From: Trichuris trichiura
Lineage: Eukaryota; Nematoda; Enoplea; Trichinellida; Trichuridae
NCBI GenBank assembly: GCA_037903355.1
Contig: JBAJFE010000062.1
Location: 248,001 to 312,000 of the forward strand
Reading direction: 5' to 3'
Length of the DNA stretch: 64,000 nucleotides
Shown: positions 54,501 to 64,000 of the stretch, piece after piece
Numbering within the stretch: position 1 is the first letter of the stretch
How the letters are laid out: every line of letters starts with the position of its first letter
Program-made: the position numbers and the translations under genes
The notes under the pieces: generated by a model
Told to the model about the DNA's origin: nothing
The model's input: only the letters and a program-made list of their open reading frames with translations
Database searches by the model: none

Positions 54501-56510
54501 GCACAGTTTTACAATCTGAATCTCTCTACAAAAGCGTTCTAGCGCATATAATGTTTGGTAGCTTTTTATTGCATGTAAATTTAAGCTAATGCATCCTAAT
54601 GTTCATTAAAAGTAATAATAAATTTCCTAACAACATCTGACCTAAGAAAAAAGAAAAGTTATACCCGAAGTTGGTTTGTTTCTTTCGGTCGTCTTGTTAT
54701 GCCGCGATGCAACTTCAGTCTTTTCATCAGAACCGGCAGATTTACTTTCCGCTGATAAAAACGTTTCCACCGATTCTGTAATGCGCAGGTTACTATGAGT
54801 GTGAAATAATCGACTTTTAAACTGAAAATTCGCGAAGAAAACGGGAGTGCCATTTCTGCCTTTTTAGTACAACACAGTGCGAATATTTTTGGCGTGAAGA
54901 CATTTGACGATTTACTGCGCAAAAAAGGAAAAAAAATAGTGCAAAGCTAAGGTTAGTTGCAGTGCATAACTAGTGTTCCTTGTCCACTTTTTTGCGTAAG
55001 GACCACGTTAGCACTGTTCATTACTGTTGTAAGTTCTGTCTGGTATTAAGGCGCTTTTTCTCACAAAGATTTGTGAGAATAATAATTTGGCCAGACGAAA
55101 GAAATATACAGTGCAGGCTGCGCATTAGTCCTTCCGTTTAACCACGGAAGAGACTAATGATTATTACCCGCAGTTACCTGTCATTTATATTAGCATTAAT
55201 TAAGGAATTTCAAAAGCTCTCAGTTCCTTACTACTGCGACCCCAAAATGACAATAAATAAACAATAGTTTGCAATGCGAAATGAACGAGGTGAAATCAAG
55301 TATAGGATTAGGCATCGAATTTCCTCCTGTAGTTTCAAGCTTGAAACACGGAGTTAATGGCAAACAAAATGATAGGGAAAATATCAGAGTTTAGGACTAC
55401 GTTAACTACCTTATGTAAATTAGTATGAATAAATTAGACTACGTGGAATAGCGTTAAGTTTGCAAAAAGATGAAATGTATACCTGTTGAAGAGGTGACTG
55501 CTTCAGCCAAGGAATTGCTGCTCAGTTCTGGTGTTGTAATATTTTGGTCAACTGTGGTGTTACCAACCAAGAGAGATTCATTTCTTTTCATTGAGAGCAA
55601 TGTAGTGTTTGTTTCGCTTATCGTTCTATTGCTTAGTTCCGGTGTTGCTGTAATGTTTTGGTCAACTTTAACATTTTCAACCGAATGAGATTCCTTGCTT
55701 CCCACTGAGACGAATGAATCTGCTAAAAATAAACGGGAAATAGTCGAGTTTGAAGCTCAGAGTTTGTTCAGAAAGGAGTAAGCTTTTTTGCACGTTCGAT
55801 AAGGCTTCGCAGCTTACAAGTTTTAAATGATCAGCAAGTCCAAAAGGGGAAGTGAAATAACGCTGAAGCTGTTCACTATTTTTTGTTGGTAAACTCGTGT
55901 TCATCATTTATACGTGTTAGGTCTTAATGCTTTTTGAAACGGGATTTCGAATTTGTTTTGCCGAACCTTTTATGGTTATGTTCATAAAAATATCCGTCTG
56001 CTGTATGATGAATTTGCAGACGTCGAAATAAGGCTAAAAGAAGTGATATTTTTGCACATCCTTTAAAAATCTGATTTCCGCCCTTTTACAAAATATAGTC
56101 CAATGACTGCGAGCTTCTGAAAAATGCTGATAACAGTTAATTTTGTATTGCAAGTTGTTGGAAGTATTTTTCATTTGAAGCTAACGCAGATACCTATGCT
56201 CTCTTAAGTGCGTTCAGTATTATTAATATTCAAATTAAAAGCTTGAACCCTTCCGGTGTAATAGCGCATGGAAACCTGCGTTGGGCATTTTCCATATCGA
56301 AACTATCGTGTGTTTGTATTAATATGTTGATGCGCAAAAAATGCTTATTCAAATAACGTTCTGATTTCAGCTTGAGTAGAATAAATGTTCACTAATTAAG
56401 ATATGCTCTTTCTGACATTTGCTGGTGTTACCTGAACTTTCTTCTTTGCTATGTCCGTTCGCGTACGCGTAGAAAGAGAGGTAGTAAAAGCAAACATAGA
56501 AGAACCGCAT
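51585..56510 (-). CDS. Two-WAP-domain, single-pass membrane protein
   Basis: Eight minus-strand exons join with exact phase: 56510-56432, 55719-55483, 54775-54665, 54078-53944, 53348-53295, 53244-53095, 52913-52767 and 51688-51585, for 338 residues. Residues 1-17 are a signal peptide (MRFFYVCFYYLSFYAYA). Residues 27-105 are a Ser/Thr-rich stalk with several N-x-S/T sites and an internal duplication (VDQNIT.TPELS twice). Exons 3 and 4 look like a diverged exon pair (SVETFLSAES / TVEILISSES). Exons 6 and 7 each encode a WAP-like domain of six cysteines (GLCP...C..D..C....ICC; GSC...C..GQC...KCC), two fewer than the usual eight. Exon 8 supplies a transmembrane helix (FGLALISIVILMAIF, 309-323) and a short tail ending CFRC. 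WAP domains are often protease inhibitors; the target here is unknown. All internal exons are phase 1-1. The 53245-53294 intron is GC-AG. The last intron hosts a transposon. Confidence 0.8.
51738..52693. mobile_element. 956-bp non-autonomous TIR transposon carrying a telomere-like array
   Basis: Inverted ends of about 50 bp start GGGTCT(A/T)GTATGTTTCGCG and continue GGCGCC(G/A)GAAGT, with a few differences between the two copies. They are bordered by an 8-bp direct duplication, which points to a cut-and-paste DNA transposon, probably hAT-like. No transposase frame is present. A 74-codon frame at 51861-52085 has no known match. The interior is GC-richer than its surroundings and includes 20 TTAGGC-type hexamers at 52348-52467. 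The element lies within the last intron of the WAP gene; without it and one duplication copy that intron would be 114 nt, which agrees with insertion into a pre-existing intron. Confidence 0.78.
52348..52467 (+). repeat. Interstitial telomere-like array (TTAGGC)20
   Basis: Twenty contiguous hexamers: sixteen TTAGGC, three TTAGGT (52372, 52402, 52426) and one TTAATC (52438). The first two variant units are spaced 30 bp apart, so part of the array has itself duplicated as a five-hexamer block. TTAGGC is the telomere repeat of Ascaris, Caenorhabditis and many other nematodes. The array is internal, inside the transposon and in an intron, so it is not a chromosome end. Confidence 0.93.
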
Positions 56511-57329
56511 TCTTATTAACCAACATAAAGAAACGTGAATGCTAGCTTAAATACGTCTGAGATGATTTGATTTGTGTAGGCTGCACAAATTGCTTGTCGA
56601 CTTACTGCGTTTGCAACTTTATCTCATTAACTGCCGGCGTTCAGTTGACTTGGTGTGAGGCAATTAAAACTGAGCAAACATTGTTTTTCAAATGAGCATC
56701 CTACGTAATTTCAAAGCGGCGAATTCCATTTGTTGAATTTTAAAATTAATGTCGCATAGTTTGCAAGCTTTGTCTTAACTTTTTTGCCTCACTTTAGCTG
56801 CATTGTGCTTCCTTCATGTTTTGTTCATAGTTTTTTTGTGCATTCTTTTACCGATTGAAAAATGGCATTAATACCAGTGGGTTTTGCGAAACAGCGTCTT
56901 GATGTCACCAAACAAGGTTAAACTGAAAGCCGTCACCACTGTGAAAGCCGTATGTTAGTTTTTAAAATTTGCGTTTGCAGTAATACACACTGTTCAATGT
57001 TGGTGTCTTAACGGTTAGGCGGCAAAAGAATTAACGGCTGCGAAACGTAAAAAATGCTTCTGCTCATAATTAGTAAAATAAAAATTGCAACATCCTCCTT
57101 TAAGTGACATGTTAACTGTTTTGCTCGTCGTCACTTTATAAATGCACGTGAAATTTAAGTAACGTAAAAATCGCCAGCAGGTATCTCTGTTGGACCATAA
57201 GGACGATGATAGCATCTGCTCATCTTTCAGGGGACCTGTTCAGCATGTCGGCCTACAATTGCTTTCATAACTTAGTCTTGAGTTCTTTCGTTTCTCACTG
57301 ATTTTTGAAAACGTGACTCTTTCTTAAAG
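56511..57329. other. Intergenic region between the WAP gene and the next plus-strand candidate
   Basis: Contains the presumed promoter of the minus-strand WAP gene. No exon is supported, though an ATG at 57245 followed by ten open codons could be a small first exon of the next gene. Confidence 0.45.
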
Positions 57330-57628
57330 ATGCATAAAGTTTCTTGCTTCTTGGACGATTACAAGGCGTTTATTTTGGACGCAGCTTTCAGGGTGGGTCT
57401 TATCTTGTCCTCATCTTTAAGTTTATCTTAAAGAAACCAACAAACCATATTCTGTCCCAATCTGAGATTCCACAACTTCCCGGACTTCAGTTAGTCTTGA
57501 ATACATTGTTGGCGACTTCTTGTCAAGCCTGCGTAAGACCATATTTTTTCAACGTCTTGAGTATGGAAGCAATTTCTACTGATAATGCATTGAGCTTAGA
57601 CCTGAAAGCTGCGGATGTTAAATTTTAG
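57330..57628 (+). CDS. Candidate small protein, two exons, unknown
   Basis: An acceptor (tctttcttaaag) abuts an ATG at 57330. The exon reads MHKVSCFLDDYKAFILDAAF to an AGG|GTGGGT donor at 57392. A phase-0 acceptor (cccggacttcag) at 57490 leads to VLNTLLATSCQACVRPYFF and a stop at 57628, giving 66 residues. The junctions and texture look real, but no family is recognised and upstream exons may be missing. Confidence 0.33.
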
Positions 57629-60272
57629 ATATAATTGTTTGCATTTTCTCAGCGTATCCAAAAAAAGTTCATTACTGCTATGCTTATCGCTTTCCAGCGG
57701 TACTCCTACCAGTGTGAGTCAATTATTGGCTATAATGTAAACACTTTTTATTTTAACAGGATAGCATCTAAATGGGAAATTCTATGTTCGTTAAAACAGA
57801 CGAAAATGAATCTAAAAAATTAAACGCCTTTTCCGTATTGCCTCACAGGTTGTTGTGTTGATTCAAAATGCAAGCAGATGTTACCCTTAGCTTTGCAATC
57901 ATTGGCAGATTTGCTTTTCACTATATTGGTTTTCCGTACTATGTGATTTGCAATTCCTAATCTACTATGAGAGTAAAACTGTTTACTGAGTTTCAAAGAA
58001 ATAGCACGCGGGTTTTGGGGCAGTCCTTGTCTTGTTGTCTAATGCATGAATGAATGGTGATAGATCATTGTAGCCAGGCAAAATTTTGAAGTTTAAAAAC
58101 TTAGATTGCGGTCTGGTGACAGCAGGCAGCAAAAATAATAAAAATAATAAGTTAATACAAAATATAAACGAAATGAAAATAGATAAAATAATTTTCTTGT
58201 CAAACAGAATAGCTTGGATAAGTGTTCTAAGTATAGCAGTAGTAGTCCAAACACTGTAGTGTCAGTCTGTTGATAAACTAGTATATACAAAGTTGCTTGT
58301 ACTCCTAAGTTGGGAAAATGTTTCACTCTGGTTGAAAATATGATTTTCTTTGACTCCTTAGAACTTCGTAATGCTTGTGTGGCAAGAAACTGTATGTCAC
58401 GAAATCAAACTCTGGTTTTGCTCTACTTAAATGGCGGCTAGCAACTTATGAGAACAGTTATAGAGACGAGGCATTGAAGATAGTGAGCGTGCATTAGCTC
58501 GACAGTAAGACACGTGCGCAGGTACAATGAGCAATAAGAGATGCTAAAGCGGCAGCCAGCATAGTACGGTGTTCAAAATAGTCTCATATCGTTAGCAGAA
58601 CAAGGCTGTTCCGAAAGCTATGTTTTAAAGGCGTCAGTGAACGGTTACATAAATTATGTCATTAACGAAAATGTAACTGAGTTAATAATATGGGTTTATT
58701 AATTTTATTGCTACGGAATTAGCTGATAGTCACTGCGTGACAAGAGGAAAACCGTGTAAATAATGAGATACAGAATCTCCTTTAAAGGGCTTGTAAGTTT
58801 TAATAATAGACTAAATTGTCACGTAATCCTATTTATTTGTATCAAAGTCTCGAAGCTTTCTCAAACCAGCAACCTTCAGATGTTCGAGTGGAGGATGAAA
58901 GTAAGCGTAACGTTTAAAGAGACTGCGCGGCTTAAAACTATATCGTAATCAGTGGAGTTGAGGTAAAGGGATGAATTTAAAAAATAAAGAATCAGCAAGT
59001 ACAAATTCAAGTTTAGAAGTAAAATAAATTTGAAAATAGTGAAGGAATAAAAGAATATCTAATTAGTAAGTCTACTAGAAATAGGCATGACGTCATAGCT
59101 TGAAAATCTGGGGCGCAGTTGCATGAAACAGCTGGTCTTTCCTTTTTCTTTTCCTAGGCTCAAAGGAACCGTTGCTTACCTAGTTACTAATGGGGCAATG
59201 CTTCGTCGCCATCATAATCAGGTTTTTTCAGAGGTATAAAATGAAACTCCACGTTTTATTCTTTTAAAAATGTTATTCCTTCGTACAACAGCTGCTTGAG
59301 GTGGCAAGCTTTTTAGAACACCTATAGCCATTATGCCATAAGCATGTAGTTCTCGAAGCATTTATTAATCACGAAGCGTTTAGATATCTCGAAAGGACCT
59401 TTTTCATCCTTACGATCCGTCATTGTTTTCTCTTCCTTCAGTTTCCTGCTGAGCAACAAATTGTTGCATCTTTTTTCGACCGATGAGTCGTTTATCAGAG
59501 CGTGAATTCCAAGCAACTTCAAAATGTTCATGTTCAGTTTACTTAAACTCCAATTATTAGTTGTTTTTCTGGTTGAACCCTATAATTTTATTTTCCATTA
59601 TTCGTGCATGTACTGCAACTGCTGCTTAAGCTGCAACACGCAACTATGTCATGGCTTTTCTCGTTGTTGCAATTTAGGCTTCGCAAGTATCTTACCAGCG
59701 AACGGGCAGGAAAATTAGTAGTCAAATTTTTTAAATAATTTTCTCATTCGTTTGTCGGTAAGGCATTTCCTGCAACTTAGCTGCATACTGCGTGTTTTTT
59801 TTTCGAAAACGGGAAAAGCAGTGTCTGAAGAACAGCATGAAAATGCTGACTGCCATTAAGCGATAACAATTGTTCAGCAACTGCAAACGATTTGTTGCTG
59901 GCTGTACGATTGGAAGGATTCATACGAAAGCCAAATAATTTGAATAATCCGATGTTTTTCAGTGCATTCGTGCTCTGACGTCATATCGTAAGCTTAACAG
60001 CCATACTGTTCTGCCGGTTGCTGTGTCAAAGCCCGGACATAACGCTTATTTTTTGGCTTAGGCTTTGATAAGGGCATAAGAGGGTGACACCCATGCTTAT
60101 TAGAAACGTACCTGCATTTTCAGCTTACAGTATACCTATATGGTACTTAGCACACAAGAACCAAAATTATCGCTTGAAATTTTAAAAAGTTTTCATATGT
60201 TACTCCGTGTAGTCTAAGGAGAACGAGGAATTGATCAGCACTGAGGGTTGGGCTTGTTTCAGTAAGCCAGAC
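57629..60272. other. Gene-free stretch
   Basis: No supported exon, RNA gene or repeat. Two further CRE palindromes (TGACGTCA) occur singly near 59090 and 59975. Confidence 0.4.
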
Positions 60273-61369
60273 ATGAGTAATATAAGCCCTGCGTTCTTCT
60301 CATGTCAGCATGAGTTTAATCGCAAGAAATCAATTTACTTTAATAACAGCCCCACTAAACTCTTTGAGAGGTACGCTTTGACGCTTCGAAAAAGTGATGC
60401 GCAGGTACGTGTAAGGTTATTTTAAATATCGTACCTTTGAATCATCTTTTTCAACCAACTATAGTATTGTTACTGCATGGGAGCTGAAAGAAAGGTGTTC
60501 ACTTGAAAAGTTGTTTAGTGGCCAGTGTATTGCTACGCTCGAAGTGCTGCCAGATGATTGTTTGCAATCCCGTTAACGGCAATGGCGGAGGAGACAGTAT
60601 GCACAACTTTCGTTCGTCATTTCAAAACATTTGACTTAATTGCGTAACATACCTGCGTGCTTGTAGTGCTTAATGTGGAAAACTTTGCATCAGTCTCTCT
60701 CTCTATGTAATCTGCGAATCCGCTCCCTTTTCTTGTTCTGTATGCACTTAGAGGTTGGCATTGTTATCCCTACTACTTGAGCATACTTCTCGTTGCAGGC
60801 ACTTTTGTTTTTGCTCTGAAAGCATTTTTAAAAAAGCAATTAGCTTAAACTTCTAAATTGTTAGTTTAACATGTAATTTGAAAGGTCAGTTATGGTATTG
60901 CCCCCTAATGGGTATTCCTTGATACGAACTAAGGTGCTAAACGTAGTTTTAGTGTTACTGCTTCTAGGGCATTCCCAAGATGATGAAAGAATGGATGATG
61001 CAGAAGACAATGTACTGTTGAAAACACCGCCAAACTTTATCCTACCGTCGTGTCTTCTCAAGCCGCCGCCATTGCGTTGGCAAAATATGAAAAAAAGATG
61101 CGCTCAAGAAAAAGAAATAACTTTTCCGATTATGAACTTCTGGGAGGTACCAATGAAGAAATGAAACATACACGTTTTTTCCCATGAAGTCCTAAGCGTG
61201 CTACTTGCAGATGTTAAACGCGCTGACGGATGACGAGGAAGAAAACGAACGAGGCGAACCTGTCGAAAGCTCAGTTGATGTTCAAAAGGACGATGGGAAC
61301 CACATCGAGGTCGCTACAGAATCTCGCGCGAAGCGCAACGGCCAGTTTAACGAAAAGAATGAAAACTAG
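60273..61369 (+). CDS. Probable multi-exon gene, internal exons unresolved
   Basis: A first exon is likely at 60273-60404. An acceptor-like gggcttgtttcag sits ten bases before the ATG; the exon encodes 44 residues (including FNRKKSIYFNNSPTKLFERY) and ends at a strong CAG|GTACGT donor. The last exon, 61211-61369, follows a good acceptor (gctacttgcag), is phase 0 with the preceding open block ending at 61146 (KEITFPIMNFWE), and encodes an acidic tail, ALTDDEEENERGE, to a stop. Between them, 60461-60570 reads WELKERCSLEKLFSGQC, and 60892-61146 reads DDERMDDAED and LLKPPPLRWQNMKKRC; both look coding, but I could not find phase-consistent joins for all. Function unknown. Confidence 0.4.
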
Positions 61370-61873
61370 CTCCTAATCAGTATAAATTATGTTTTTTTAA
61401 AATCTACTTTACAAAGTAGTTGTGCTTTCATGCAAAAGTGTTTCGTAATAAATGGACCGGTTCAATGTTAAAAGATTTTCAGGCTCATTTGCTGTCGGTC
61501 GCAAAGGTATTTATCCATAGCTGTGACAGTGTAAACTCTCAACGTAAACTTGCATTACCGAGTTTAAATAACAACACAGTGTATTATGTTTCAACAATAT
61601 AAATCAAATAACTGAGCATATTGCTATCCTAAGAAGCTTTCACTGAGACTTTTACTTGCAAATCAAAATTAAGTTACTCCATTTTGGATTTATGCTTAAT
61701 CTAACTCACGCAAGCTTTTTATGTTCATTCAACCAATTGACGTGTTAGCTCACGTTAATTATTTTGTTCTTGTATCGCCCTGTGCGTAGTTATAAATTTT
61801 TTCGCAATGTCTTTTTTCTCTGAAAACCTTGCCTGTAATATGGCATCTTTTGTACTCGAAACAATAGTATTAT
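61370..61873. other. Intergenic region
   Basis: No supported feature. AT-rich, probably the 3' flank of the preceding gene. Confidence 0.5.
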
Positions 61874-61944
61874 TCCCGTGCCGGGAATCGAACCCGGGCC
61901 GTGTGGGTGAAAGCCACAAATCCTAGCCACTAGACCACACGGGA
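61874..61944 (-). tRNA. tRNA-Glu (anticodon TTC)
   Basis: The minus strand reads TCCCGTG...CACGGGA (7-bp acceptor stem), a D arm with TCTAGTGGCTAGGA (B/A-box type), an anticodon stem TGTGG/CCACA around CTTTCAC, and a T arm CCGGG-TTCGATT-CCCGG. Total 71 nt without CCA. The anticodon TTC decodes GAA. Confidence 0.95.
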
Positions 61945-62092
61945 TATGTGTAATTCTCTAGTAAAGAAAAAACAAGCCATATCAACGTAATGAACTGCAT
62001 TAATTTCGTAATCAAAACGTGTGCCTAAAAATTTAATAAACTGGCTTATTTACGATCGTAGGTTTCAAGGTATTGTCGTTACCATGAATTAG

Positions 62093-62296
62093 TCCGATGT
62101 GATTCAATGGTTGGGATTTGGGGCTCTCGCAAACGCAGATATTGTCAGATCCCTGGCGCGGGAATACTATGATGCGTTGTTAAAAGCAGGCAGAGCAAGT
62201 GCTTCATCGATTTTTTCTTGGAACAACTGGAATATCGGTTACGTGACATTTTTGTGCCCTGCCATTTTTGTCCGGAACAGTCCCACACTAGTTTAG
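62093..62296 (+). other. Unassigned open frame between tRNA genes
   Basis: An open stretch of about 68 codons after a possible acceptor (accatgaattag) reads LGFGALANADIVRSLAREYY and ALLKAGRASASSIFSWNNW. The first half looks coding, but there is no domain, no upstream exon and no confident start. It may be a gene fragment. Confidence 0.22.
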
Positions 62297-62776
62297 TCAT
62301 AGGTCTCAATCTACTCCTAAGGCGGAGTCTGCATCATGCCTTTCCGCGTGGTTATAACAGAGTTCATTAGTCATTCATTAGTCTTTATCAGGTACAATTC
62401 CAAATTCGACTGGTGAATAGCTTTTAATGGAAAACAGTGAAACACGACCATTCGTTCTTCGAAAGGTTCCCCTGCTGTGAGATAAGTTTTTCATAGTGGC
62501 ATGTTTCAAAGCTGCGCTTATGTATTCCATAGCACGGCATCAGAATTGTTAAAATTTTCATATTTGTGCTGTGTTCAGCCTTTTTTAAAACACCAGAAAC
62601 TGGTACAACACACAAGGAGGACGAGTCCCCAACTAAAAAGTCCGGTAACCACTTGAAAAGGAAGAAAACGTTTCCGCATTATTGGTCTTACTACTACAAT
62701 TTGTAAACTCATTCATTGCTTTTGAGTCGTTTAGTTGCTAAAAACAAAGTTTCGCATAGAAGATATACACCTATTT

Positions 62777-62847
62777 TCCCGTGCCGGGAATCGAACCCGG
62801 GCCGTGTGGGTGAGAGCCACAAATCCTAACCACTAGACCACACGGGA
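62777..62847 (-). tRNA. tRNA-Glu (anticodon CTC)
   Basis: Same backbone as the upstream TTC copy, with the anticodon loop CTCTCAC, hence CTC decoding GAG, and a D-loop G-to-A type change (GGTTAGGAT). Acceptor, anticodon and T stems are intact; 71 nt. Confidence 0.95.
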
Positions 62848-63169
62848 TACGTACAGTACTAAATGTGTAAGGTGGAATGCAGAGCAAGATCCTTGAATGC
62901 CACGCTTTTGAAATGAAATGACTTTGGTCACTATGTCGTTTACAAATAGTCATGACATTGTCGTTGTGCTGCCTAAATAGATTAAAATTATGCAAATTTA
63001 TAGAATATCTCGTGAAAGATATGAACGAATAAACATGGCCTATTCAGGACATCCCAGATTGCGTTTTACGGTCTACTCTATCCAACTGTCTATGTTAAAT
63101 GCAAGTCCTTTTCTTCTAAAAGTCTTTTGGCCATATTGAATTAATTTTACAAGAAATAAGTGGAGCAGT
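62848..63169. other. Spacer in the tRNA cluster
   Basis: No gene seen. Confidence 0.5.
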
Positions 63170-63240
63170 TCCCATGCAGGGAACTGAAATCAGCTCTGGA
63201 GAAAGGGAATCATAAATCCTAACTACTAAACAACACTGGT
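63170..63240 (-). pseudogene. Decayed tRNA-Glu copy
   Basis: The plus strand reads TCCCATGCAGGGAACTGAAA...AATCCTAACTACTAAACAACACTGG. It aligns base for base with the minus-strand tRNA-Glu genes on either side but has many substitutions: T arm broken, anticodon region replaced by AGAAAGGGAATC, acceptor stem no longer paired. It is a non-functional relic of the same local duplication series. Confidence 0.75.
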
Positions 63241-63779
63241 TCTGCTTGCTTAACGAAGACAGGATAAGGTTACGCCTGAGATAAAAGTAGAACCTAGACT
63301 GGTTGTTATGCTATTTTTCCTTTTTCCCGCGTAAGACTTCACGCTGAAAACAGCGTAAAGCCAGTCGCGAAACTTCTGGCTTTGACGCTAAACGATTTAT
63401 GTAGTCGTCTAGCTCATCCGTAAGAAACTACGAAGTCTAGCCATATCGAATACTTTTTCGTTTTATTTTCGAAAATGAAAAAATATAAGAGAGTCGTCTA
63501 ACCGCATGAGTTCAAATTAATCAGAAGGAAACAAGAATTAATCAGAACAACTTGGCTTTACGCTTGAATGAATATTCACGAGTGAAGCCAAGTTACTCAA
63601 ACAGCAATAATTGAAAGGCAACCTCGGTGTAAGGGCATAAAGGACTTCAGCTGTTTTCCGGCGTTCCTAACTGTCAAGATATCATTAAAAGTCACAATCG
63701 GCATTTCCATCGCAACAGAAAGTGTCATCTTCTTCTTAAGCTTTTTGCCCGGTAATTTAATCATGCTCACAATCCAACA
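63241..63779. other. Spacer in the tRNA cluster
   Basis: No gene seen. Confidence 0.5.
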
Positions 63780-63850
63780 TCCCGTGTGGTCTAGTGGCTA
63801 GGATTTGTGGCTTTCACCCACACGGCCCAGGTTCGATTCCCGGCACGGGA
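63780..63850 (+). tRNA. tRNA-Glu (anticodon TTC), opposite orientation
   Basis: TCCCGTG...CACGGGA with TTC anticodon in CTTTCAC, 71 nt. It differs from the copy at 61874 by a G-to-A in the 5' T-stem strand (CCAGG opposite CCCGG), creating one A-C mismatch. It is probably still functional but slightly weakened. A run of A (opposite-strand T) follows immediately, fitting a Pol III-transcribed unit only weakly on this strand. Confidence 0.9.
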
Positions 63851-64000
63851 AAAAATCGTTTAGTTTTGTTTGCTGATTATCATTCACGGGTGCTCGTACA
63901 TGCCGAAGAGTTAACCTTGCTTTATAGGCCTACATAGGGCATTATTAAAGCGTGAATTTTTTTACGCTTATCTCAAGAGTATGCTTTGTTGTTAGCACTT
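63851..64000. other. Flank to window end
   Basis: No feature seen. Confidence 0.5.

Overview
The window looks like nuclear DNA of a nematode. Supporting signs are a run of the nematode telomere hexamer TTAGGC, a pigment-dispersing-factor (PDF) precursor of nematode type, intron lengths clustering near 50 nt, and splice acceptors placed a few bases before several start codons, as expected for trans-spliced messages. The very short introns would suit a Trichuris/Trichinella-type genome, but that placement is an inference. Genes were modelled by joining open frames through GT-AG (once GC-AG) junctions with matching phase; no alignment could be run.

Left part (1-20 kb): mostly gene-poor. It holds a cluster of four perfect CRE palindromes (3.5-4.1 kb), the PDF neuropeptide gene (8.9-9.2 kb), a possible small secreted peptide (13.4 kb), two long hairpins (14.3 and 16.2 kb) and a scrambled Ty3/gypsy remnant (17.2-17.8 kb). 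Middle part (20-39 kb): a C2H2 zinc-finger gene (20.1-21.4 kb), a long stretch with only weak candidates, an OVO-family transcription factor (35.1-36.4 kb) and a 257-bp near-perfect palindrome (37.5-37.8 kb).

Right part (39-57 kb) is gene-dense: an unnamed small gene and an adjacent open frame (39.3-40.5 kb, minus), an RPUSD4-like pseudouridine synthase (minus) head-to-head with an RNF113A/Cwc24 splicing factor (plus) across about 105 bp, an unassigned seven-exon gene (45.4-47.0 kb), a GLD-2/TENT2 poly(A) polymerase with two SUMO-interaction-like motifs (47.5-48.9 kb), and an eight-exon two-WAP-domain single-pass membrane protein (51.6-56.5 kb, minus). The last intron of the WAP gene carries a 956-bp inverted-repeat transposon with an 8-bp target duplication, and the TTAGGC array lies inside that transposon. 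The end (57-64 kb) has two poorly resolved genes and a tRNA-Glu cluster of three intact-looking genes and one decayed copy.

Functionally the named genes are dispersed, as in most animal genomes. Three act on RNA (pseudouridylation, splicing, cytoplasmic polyadenylation), two are transcription factors, one is a neuropeptide and one a secreted/membrane WAP protein. There is no sign of a bacterial-type system.
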